NCBI GenBank assembly: GCA_016215145.1
Contig: JACRLA010000399.1
Location: forward strand, 1-9,366
Direction of reading: 5' to 3'
DNA length: 9,366 nucleotides
Source of the DNA: Chloroflexota bacterium
GTDB lineage: Bacteria > Chloroflexota > Anaerolineae > Anaerolineales > VGOW01
Below the pieces are notes generated by a model. That model worked only from the letters and a program-made list of their open reading frames with translations. It did not search any database and was not told the origin of the DNA. Position 1 is the first letter of the stretch; each line of letters begins with the position of its first letter. Shown one piece after another: positions 1 to 4,973 of this stretch. Both the position numbers and the translations under genes were made by a program.

Positions 1-17
1 GTGACGGCATCCCAGTG

Positions 18-49
18 AAAAAAAGAGACGACCCAACGGGTCGTCTCTT
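18..49 (-). terminator. Rho-independent terminator of pepF and its operon
   Basis: A perfect 12-bp inverted repeat (23-34 pairing with 38-49, loop AAC) lies just past the pepF stop codon. Read on the minus strand, the hairpin is followed by an uninterrupted run of seven T (the A run at 18-24), two of which also form the base of the stem. A GC-containing stem, a short loop and a U tract are the standard intrinsic terminator layout. It probably ends the whole transcription unit that starts near position 4855. The plus strand has no matching T tract, so I read it as directional. Confidence 0.92.
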
Positions 50-56
50 CGTTTAA

Positions 57-1865
57 TTATTTGTTCGTCAATTTCTCCAACCGATCCACATACCCCTCTA
101 ATATCGCAAAAGTATCTTCCACAGGTTTGCTCGTCGTCATATCCACGCCCGCTTGTTTAAAGAGTTCGATGCCGTAGACCGACGAACCGGCTTTGAGGAA
201 ATTTAAATAATCTTCGACAGCGTTGGGCTGATGATCGAGGACACGTTTGCCCAGCGCGTGCGCGGCGGAGATGCCGATGGAATACTGGAACGAGTAGTAA
301 TCAATATACATGTGTGTGGTGAACGTCCCCCAAGTGATGCCGACTCGCTGACGATCCACATTCATCTTGCCGCCATACCCTTCGCTGAATAAATCCGCCA
401 TCAACTCGATCATCGAGTCGGCGGTGAGGGCTTGACCTTTCTCGATGCGCTGATGTGTTTCGAGTTCAAAGCGGGCGAGCGTGGGCATGATGAAGAAGTA
501 ACGGTGAAAGTTGCCCATCGCTTCTTCGAGGACGTTGATCTGGAAATTTTTATCTTTGTGGTTGTCGAGCAGATGCGCCCGCGTCATCACCTGATGAAAA
601 TTGGAAGCGGTCTCGGCGACGATGGATGAGTATTGGGTGTAGATCATCGGTTGAGCGCGGCACGAAAGATAACCGTGCATCGAGTGACCGAGTTCGTGCG
701 CCAACGTGCTCATGCTGCCGACGTTGTCGTTGTAGCTCATCAAGATGAAGGGGTGCATGTCGGGCGTGGAACGGTTGGAGAACGCGCCCTGACGTTTGCC
801 GACATTCGGTGATCGATCCACCCAGCGATCTTCGAGACAACCTTTACGCATCAGGCGTACGTAGTCGTCGCCCATCGGCGCAAGACCTTCACAGATCCAA
901 TCTACCGCTTGCTCAAAGGGGACACTGACTTTCTTTTTGCTGAGCGGCGCCCACACGTCGTACGGTTGCAAAACTTTAACGCCCAACGCTTTGCGGCGAA
1001 TCTCCCAATAGCGATGCCACAACGGAAGATGTTTCTTGAAAGCGTCAATCAAGTTGTGAAAGACTTCGACCGGGATGTTGTGATCGTAGAGAGTGGACTC
1101 TAGTGACGAATCGAATTTGCGGGCGCGCATGTTGAACACGTTTTGTTTAATCGAAGTGCCGAGATTGCTGGCGAGCGTGTTCTTGTATTCCAGATATTTA
1201 TCGCGGTAGTTCTCCCACGCCGTCTGCCGCGTTTTGCGATCTTCGCTACCCATCATGCGATCATGCGTGCTTTGAGTCAGATCGATCTGTTTGCCTTTGC
1301 TGTCGCGCGCCGCCTTGAATTTAAAATCGGCGTTTGCCAACATGCCCGCCGTGCCCGCCGCGCCGCGAAACGGATCCTGCAACATGCCCAGTATCTCTTC
1401 TACCTCCGCGCTGCGGACGTGCGCTTGTTTGCGGAAGAGATCGTCCACGTAGTGCGCGTAAAGTTTCAAACGCGGATCATCGTTGATCCATTTTTCTAAT
1501 TTATCTTTGCCAAGACTCAACAGTTCGGGATCAATGAATGATGCCGCCGCGCGCAGTTGCGCCAACGCGCTGACTGCCTTGCCGTTCATCGCCGCCGCGT
1601 TTTGGTTCGCCGTATCCACCGAGTGCGACATATTGGCATACACCCGAATCTTGTTGGCACGCGCCTGTAATTTTTCCAGAACGCTCATCGCCTCAATTAA
1701 GTTGTCGGGCTTTTCGCCCAAGTGACCTTGAAACTTTTTAATCGTGGGCAGACTCTCGACGAAATTTTTTAATTCACCCTCAAACGCTTCGGGCGTGGCG
1801 AAGACGCTTTCGGAGTTCCAGGTGTGTTGCTTGGCGACTTTGTTGCGGGGTAATGAGGTGGGCAT
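57..1865 (-). CDS. pepF: Oligoendopeptidase F (M3 family zinc metallopeptidase)
   Basis: Predicted cytoplasmic zinc peptidase that cleaves short oligopeptides; there is no signal peptide or membrane segment. The 602-residue length is normal for the PepF/M3B family. The zinc site is plain: HELGH at residues 390-394 (His390, catalytic Glu391, His394), with the third ligand Glu418 in the downstream AETASNF segment, 24 residues after the second His. The C-terminal motif with His518, Tyr523, Tyr524, Tyr528 and Gly531 matches the conserved substrate-binding HxxxxYYxxxY region of M3 peptidases. The N-terminal third is helical and lower in conservation, as usual. The ATG is preceded by an AAAGG Shine-Dalgarno (1875-1879) that overlaps the stop codon of the beta-propeller gene, leaving a 12-nt gap, so the two are almost certainly co-transcribed. 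It is the last gene before the terminator. A housekeeping role is likely; whether it is functionally tied to the ChrB cassette is unknown. Confidence 0.95.
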   Translation of the reverse strand: MPTSLPRNKVAKQHTWNSESVFATPEAFEGELKNFVESLPTIKKFQGHLGEKPDNLIEAMSVLEKLQARANKIRVYANMSHSVDTANQNAAAMNGKAVSALAQLRAAASFIDPELLSLGKDKLEKWINDDPRLKLYAHYVDDLFRKQAHVRSAEVEEILGMLQDPFRGAAGTAGMLANADFKFKAARDSKGKQIDLTQSTHDRMMGSEDRKTRQTAWENYRDKYLEYKNTLASNLGTSIKQNVFNMRARKFDSSLESTLYDHNIPVEVFHNLIDAFKKHLPLWHRYWEIRRKALGVKVLQPYDVWAPLSKKKVSVPFEQAVDWICEGLAPMGDDYVRLMRKGCLEDRWVDRSPNVGKRQGAFSNRSTPDMHPFILMSYNDNVGSMSTLAHELGHSMHGYLSCRAQPMIYTQYSSIVAETASNFHQVMTRAHLLDNHKDKNFQINVLEEAMGNFHRYFFIMPTLARFELETHQRIEKGQALTADSMIELMADLFSEGYGGKMNVDRQRVGITWGTFTTHMYIDYYSFQYSIGISAAHALGKRVLDHQPNAVEDYLNFLKAGSSVYGIELFKQAGVDMTTSKPVEDTFAILEGYVDRLEKLTNK

Positions 1866-1877
1866 AAAAATTTTCCT

Positions 1878-2801
1878 TTAGCGATCTACGTAAATAACAG
1901 CGCGGTGTGTCGCAGGTAAAAAGGCATATACCTTGTTGCGTTCCACATCATACCCGATTGTATGCGCCCCTTTTTCAGTGGAAACAGTTTCGATTCGTTT
2001 CATAGCGCGGGTGTCGAATACTTCAATGATTCCCGGATCACCGATGGTGACATAGAGATGATTCAACTGCGCGTTGAAAAAGATCACGTCGGGGATGCCG
2101 CCGATGTCCTGGGCATCCATCACCTTGCCCGTTCCCGACTCAAGTGTGACAAGTTTTTTTCCATCGCAAGCGCAAAATAATCTTCCAGTGTTTGCATCAC
2201 TATCGAGTCCGTGAGGACCTGCTATAGGAATAGGATATGTGCGCGAGACTTTTGTCGGCGTATTGGCTTCGATCACCGCAATTTCAAATGGTTCGGCGAT
2301 GTTGACAAAGAAGCAATCCAAACGCGAGTCGAAGATCGTCCAACGGGTGCGACCTGCTACTGGCACACTAGCGATCATTTTCTTCTGCTCAACGTCCACG
2401 ATGGAAACGGTGAACGAGTCGGCAAGCGCAGGATCACCCACGTTGGCGGCAAGCAAAATGTTGCGCTGGGGATCGCGAGAGAGTCCGTTTGGCTTTACTC
2501 CCACCGCCACCTTGATCAACGAAGCCTCATCATCGGGTGAGAAGATGCCGACGGTGTTCTCGCCGCGATTAGAGGTGAAAATTAAATTGCGTTCATCGGA
2601 TACTAACGCGCCAGCCACGCCTATCAGGTTTGGGATAGAGTGCAAAAATTTATCGTTGGCACAATCCAGCACATCAATGGCATCGTTGCCGGGGTGTGCC
2701 ACGTAAAGTCGCGACGTGCGGCGATGCACGGCAGCATGATCGAAGCCGCCTTGTTTGATGTGATCTGGCAAGTCAATGTAACCTTGAAGTTGAAGCGACA
2801 T
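1878..2801 (-). CDS. Seven-bladed YVTN/YncE-like beta-propeller protein
   Basis: A 307-residue protein made almost entirely of beta-propeller repeats. Seven repeats of the type 'hydrophobic strand, turn, V-x-V-[IF]-D' are visible, at about residues 31-46, 72-88, 114-136, 163-178, 207-221, 248-263 and 290-306, for example RLYVAHPGNDAIDVLD and HLYVTIGDPGIIEVFD. This matches the YVTN/YncE/NHL-like family. Such proteins are usually binding scaffolds, and no catalytic residues can be assigned. The start at 2801 is chosen because it is an ATG with a perfect AAGGAG six bases upstream (2808-2813). A longer in-frame form from a GTG at 2888 would overlap the upstream gene and read through a hairpin. 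There is no signal peptide or transmembrane segment from this start, so it is probably cytoplasmic, whereas many YncE relatives are exported. It sits between a ChrB-like gene and pepF with short gaps. The substrate is unknown. Confidence 0.82.
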   Translation of the reverse strand: MSLQLQGYIDLPDHIKQGGFDHAAVHRRTSRLYVAHPGNDAIDVLDCANDKFLHSIPNLIGVAGALVSDERNLIFTSNRGENTVGIFSPDDEASLIKVAVGVKPNGLSRDPQRNILLAANVGDPALADSFTVSIVDVEQKKMIASVPVAGRTRWTIFDSRLDCFFVNIAEPFEIAVIEANTPTKVSRTYPIPIAGPHGLDSDANTGRLFCACDGKKLVTLESGTGKVMDAQDIGGIPDVIFFNAQLNHLYVTIGDPGIIEVFDTRAMKRIETVSTEKGAHTIGYDVERNKVYAFLPATHRAVIYVDR

Positions 2802-2817
2802 GATCTGCTCCTTAATG

Positions 2818-2848
2818 AGAAAGGTCAGGCTGATCGCCTGACCTTTCT
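2818..2848 (-). other. Strong intercistronic hairpin just upstream of the propeller-gene ribosome site
   Basis: A perfect 13-bp inverted repeat (2818-2830 with 2836-2848, five-base loop TGATC) fills most of the gap between the second ChrB-like gene and the beta-propeller gene. It ends only four bases before that gene's AAGGAG. The T content after the stem on the minus strand is weak (TTTCTC), so it is not a clean terminator. It could cause partial termination, protect the upstream message from 3' exonucleases, or influence initiation at the adjacent ribosome site. The role is inferred; the hairpin itself is seen directly. Confidence 0.7.
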
Positions 2849-2857
2849 GAAAATGTT

Positions 2858-3292
2858 TTAACCCTTCGCTACTTGCAACCGACACCACGCATAAAGGGCA
2901 TCGTACACTTCAAACTGATGCGAAAGATTTTCTACATCTTCGGGATAGCGCAAACTGTAACCTGAGGCAATCGCTTCAAGTCCGCGCGCGATGGGGTCTG
3001 TGTCAATATCTTCGGCGACATCGGCGGCGTGGACGATCTTGGCGAGACGCAACAAGCCCGGCTCGGTCAAACCGTATTTCAAGATGATCGATTCAAACGA
3101 GCAGCGTCCTTCGTGATGCCCCAATTCGACATTGGGCGCATCGTACGGGATCGCGCCTGTTTCCTTTACAACCTTCTCTATTTGATTCTTTGGCACGAAT
3201 AAAAACTCGGCTTCGCTGTCAATGAATCGCGTGATGAGCCACGGGCAAGCGACTCGATCTACGTGAACGTGGGAACGGGTGATCCATTTCAT
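2858..3292 (-). CDS. Stand-alone ChrB C-terminal-domain protein (second paralogue)
   Basis: A 144-residue protein corresponding to the C-terminal domain of ChrB, the chromate-resistance regulator family. It begins MKWITRSHVHVDRVACPWLI and continues with RFID, the signature opening of this domain. It also carries the conserved block with His59, His60 and Cys64 (HHEGRCSF) and Asp91 in an IVHAADV segment. Asp12, Arg13 and Cys16 are shared with the paralogue at 3991-4410. The two align end to end, but identity looks low outside these motifs, so this is an old duplication or an independent gain rather than a recent copy. It has its own AAGGAG (3302-3307) eight to nine bases from the ATG, downstream of the DUF2148 gene in the same unit. 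It carries no ChrB N-terminal domain. In two-domain ChrB the protein regulates chromate resistance genes; the function of isolated C domains is not established. The conserved His, Cys and Asp residues hint at metal or cofactor binding, which is inference. Confidence 0.85.
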   Translation of the reverse strand: MKWITRSHVHVDRVACPWLITRFIDSEAEFLFVPKNQIEKVVKETGAIPYDAPNVELGHHEGRCSFESIILKYGLTEPGLLRLAKIVHAADVAEDIDTDPIARGLEAIASGYSLRYPEDVENLSHQFEVYDALYAWCRLQVAKG

Positions 3293-3324
3293 AACAATAG
3301 TCTCCTTATAGTTTTAGATTAACG

Positions 3325-3339
3325 AACGGCTATGCCGTT
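3325..3339. other. Small hairpin between DUF2148 and ChrB-like genes
   Basis: AACGGC (3325-3330) and GCCGTT (3334-3339) form a 6-bp stem with a three-base loop in the 59-nt gap between the DUF2148 gene and the second ChrB-like gene. No T tract follows on the minus strand. It could be an RNA-stability element or chance, and I see nothing else in the gap apart from the ribosome site. Confidence 0.35.
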
Positions 3340-3351
3340 ATCTGCCTGATT

Positions 3352-3960
3352 TTATTTACCAACTTTTTCTTCATCGCTGAATGTCACTATTGGCATTTTC
3401 TTATCAAAGAAAATATTTTTATGACAGACGCTCATTGAAAGCGCAACGGCAAGATCAGAGGTGATGACGCCGCAATGTCGCGCCGCCGCTGCGATCCGCG
3501 TTTGGCATCGCGCGTCTATATTGTTCATGCTCGCCGTCTTGGCTGCCGATCCGACTGCAATTCCAAGATCAATACAACGCACTTGGCAAATCGGACCGGC
3601 AAATTCCCAGTCGTTTGCCAGCGAAGTGTGATGTTTAGGCGCGGCTTGCAAAAATTCGGCGCAAGTGGCGTAACCGCACGCGCCACAATCGTAAAGAGGC
3701 GGATACCATTTGGCTAACCCGATGAACAATACTAAATCTAATTTCTCTGCCGTGTCTGCGTCACGAAACCAAATTGGGTCTTTCAACTTATTTCCCCGTT
3801 CACGAAGCCACTCCGCTAAACGATTCAACGTTGCGCGATCTTCGATGAGGATCGTTTCAACAAAAGATTTGCCGCCTTTAAGAAAAAGCTGCCCGCCGCT
3901 TTTGGGCGCGGTCATGGCGGCAACCGCGCACAGGTTGGCAACCTGTCGCAATGCTTCCAT
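3352..3960 (-). CDS. DUF2148-type ferredoxin-domain protein
   Basis: A 202-residue protein resembling the COG4739/DUF2148 'ferredoxin domain' family. The opening MEALRQVANLCAVAAMTAPKSGG is the family's typical N-terminus. The centre holds C-G-A-C-G-Y-A-T-C (Cys92, Cys95, Cys100), followed by a fourth candidate ligand Cys125 and by Cys129 (ICQVRC). This CxxCxxxxC plus distal Cys arrangement resembles the 4Fe-4S motif of the PF04060-type Fe-S domain. It is probably a soluble redox or Fe-S protein with no assigned reaction. The start is uncertain. An ATG at 3981 adds seven residues but has only a poor ribosome site, whereas the ATG at 3960 has AAGGA seven bases upstream and matches the family N-terminus, so I prefer it. 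It is flanked on both sides by ChrB C-domain genes, 30 nt (or 9 nt from the longer start) after the first. The context suggests a redox partner or an Fe-S-dependent sensor for the cassette. Confidence 0.78.
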   Translation of the reverse strand: MEALRQVANLCAVAAMTAPKSGGQLFLKGGKSFVETILIEDRATLNRLAEWLRERGNKLKDPIWFRDADTAEKLDLVLFIGLAKWYPPLYDCGACGYATCAEFLQAAPKHHTSLANDWEFAGPICQVRCIDLGIAVGSAAKTASMNNIDARCQTRIAAAARHCGVITSDLAVALSMSVCHKNIFFDKKMPIVTFSDEEKVGK

Positions 3961-3990
3961 GAAGATTTCCTTTTGATCCATTTGATTAAC

Positions 3991-4410
3991 TCATCCCTTT
4001 TCGGCTGCGATCTGCGCGTAGAGTGCTTCGTAAACGATTACGCCTTTCTCTAATGCACTTTGATCATCCTTACTGGTTAGGCGCAGACCACGACAAATCA
4101 TGTCAAGACCCGGAGAAATAGGTTCAAGCGTCACCTCTTGCACTACATCTGCCTCATCCACAATCTGTGCAATGCGTTGCAGAATCGGGTCTCGGAGTTC
4201 ATATTCGCGGAGCATGATGTAAAACGTGCAATGCCCGCGTTTGTGCGAGAGACGCGCGCCGGGGATGTCAAAGGCTTCGGCGTTTTTGGGCAACGACTTT
4301 TCTCCAGCTGCCACAAAAATAAAAATGGCTTTCGGATCGATGAAGCGTTTGATTAACCAAGCACACGCCATTCGATCCACACCGACATTCTCCCAAGTGA
4401 CCCACTTCAT
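3991..4410 (-). CDS. ChrB C-terminal domain, separate gene (second half of a split chrB)
   Basis: A 139-residue protein matching the ChrB C-terminal domain: MKWVTWENVGVDRMACAWLI followed by KRFID at the start, the H-K-R-G-H-C-T-F block (His56, His60, Cys61), and Asp88 in IVDEADVV. In known ChrB proteins this domain follows the N-terminal domain in a single chain of roughly 300 residues. Here its ATG overlaps the TGA of the N-domain gene in an ATGA junction (4407-4410), with an AGGAGG (4420-4425) nine bases upstream. This is a classical translational-coupling arrangement and suggests equal synthesis of the two halves. A single-base indel in a once-fused gene could give a similar picture. However, the good ribosome site, the start at exactly the same residue as the independent paralogue at 2858-3292, and the intact flanks favour a real split. 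Chromate sensing is the family's known association, but no chromate transporter is visible. Confidence 0.86.
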   Translation of the reverse strand: MKWVTWENVGVDRMACAWLIKRFIDPKAIFIFVAAGEKSLPKNAEAFDIPGARLSHKRGHCTFYIMLREYELRDPILQRIAQIVDEADVVQEVTLEPISPGLDMICRGLRLTSKDDQSALEKGVIVYEALYAQIAAEKG

Positions 4411-4844
4411 CTGTTGGCGCCTCCTCGCGCGGCGAGCAGCGCCTCACGCACTGTTTGCCCGAGTTCCGATTGGAAATAATCGTTTGCCATTGCCTGTTGA
4501 TATTGCTGAGAGAGCGCGATCAAGTTGGGCTTTCGTTTTTTTAGCTGGTTCAAGATGTCCTGATAGAGTTCGGCTACCTGCTCGTTGAATTGCCTGATCA
4601 ATGTTTCTTCTTGTTTGCCGAAGACTAACTGCGCTTCCCAAAATGTCGCTTCACCGTTCATTTCTTGAATCTCTGTCGCCAGCCATTGAAATTGTTCGCG
4701 TGTGCGCGGTGTATTGGGCAGCACCCAAACCGAATCGTGCAACGTAAGCGCGCCTAAGCGTTGCAGCTTTCGCCAGACATACACCCGCCGTGCCGTCGGA
4801 TGCGGAGGAACCTTGTAGTGGAACAGTAACCAAACCCGTATCAT
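4407..4844 (-). CDS. ChrB N-terminal domain, separate gene (first half of a split chrB)
   Basis: A 145-residue protein matching the ChrB N-terminal domain. Visible family features are WLLFHYKVP at residues 5-13, the R-x-x-V-W-R-K-L-x-R-L-G-A segment (about 20-32), and the WVLP motif at 40-43 followed by an amphipathic helical second half. The tail (NDYFQSELGQ and beyond) resembles the linker that leads into the C domain in fused ChrB. The first half, with W-x-L-P after a short basic helix, recalls the ferredoxin-like fold of PaaX-type regulators; that is a resemblance, not proof of DNA binding. It is the first gene of the operon. There is no Shine-Dalgarno before the ATG, and the predicted transcript start leaves a leader of only about 11 nt, so translation may start leaderless-like. 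The nearby perfect palindrome could be an autoregulatory operator for this protein or its complex with the C domain. Confidence 0.85.
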   Translation of the reverse strand: MIRVWLLFHYKVPPHPTARRVYVWRKLQRLGALTLHDSVWVLPNTPRTREQFQWLATEIQEMNGEATFWEAQLVFGKQEETLIRQFNEQVAELYQDILNQLKKRKPNLIALSQQYQQAMANDYFQSELGQTVREALLAARGGANR

Positions 4845-4848
4845 ATAA

Positions 4849-4864
4849 TGTAACAGTGGTTACA
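4849..4864. promoter_or_regulatory. Perfect inverted repeat, candidate operator
   Basis: TGTAAC-AGTG-GTTACA is a perfect 6-4-6 inverted repeat lying four bases upstream of the first ATG of the ChrB operon. It overlaps the predicted -10 hexamer and covers the expected transcription start. A protein bound here would block RNA polymerase, so repression is the simplest reading. The binding protein is unknown; the operon's own ChrB halves are natural candidates because ChrB regulators act on their own operons. Confidence 0.6.
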
Positions 4865-4891
4865 ATACAAGATATTCAGGGTAAATGTCAA
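4862..4891 (-). promoter_or_regulatory. Sigma-70-type promoter of the ChrB-like operon
   Basis: On the minus strand a full-consensus -35 TTGACA (4886-4891) is followed by an 18-bp spacer and a -10 TATTGT (4862-4867, 4 of 6 matches). The expected start near 4855 leaves a leader of roughly 11 nt before the ATG at 4844. The promoter sits between the terminator of the upstream phosphatase gene and the first cassette gene, exactly where an independent transcription unit would need one. Confidence 0.65.
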
Positions 4892-4901
4892 TAGGCAAAA
4901 T

Positions 4902-4933
4902 AAAAACCGCCCGACTTGCTTTGTCGAGCGGTT
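4902..4933 (-). terminator. Rho-independent terminator after the GAF/SpoIIE gene
   Basis: An 11-bp inverted repeat with one mismatch (4905-4915 with 4923-4933, loop of seven) is followed on the minus strand by TTTTTATTTT. It begins about 40 nt past the stop codon of the multi-GAF phosphatase gene. It separates that gene from the ChrB-like operon, whose promoter lies immediately beyond. Confidence 0.88.
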
Positions 4934-4973
4934 CACTGAAATAGCGTCTAAAAGCTAGCCGAAATGTCCGCAA

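Noticed and set aside
1143..1499. 118-codon plus-strand open frame
   Set aside because: It lies entirely inside pepF on the opposite strand; pepF has full family motifs, so this is a shadow.
2239..2706. 155-codon plus-strand open frame
   Set aside because: Antisense to the beta-propeller gene, Ser/Thr/Ala-rich, with no recognisable domain.
2802..2888. 29-codon N-terminal extension of the propeller protein from a GTG at 2888
   Set aside because: It overlaps the upstream gene and reads through a perfect hairpin, and the downstream ATG has an ideal AAGGAG.
4420..4844. Frameshift pseudogene of a fused chrB
   Set aside because: The ATGA overlap, a good internal ribosome site and the stand-alone paralogue starting at the same residue point to two real genes; raw-read confirmation is not possible here.
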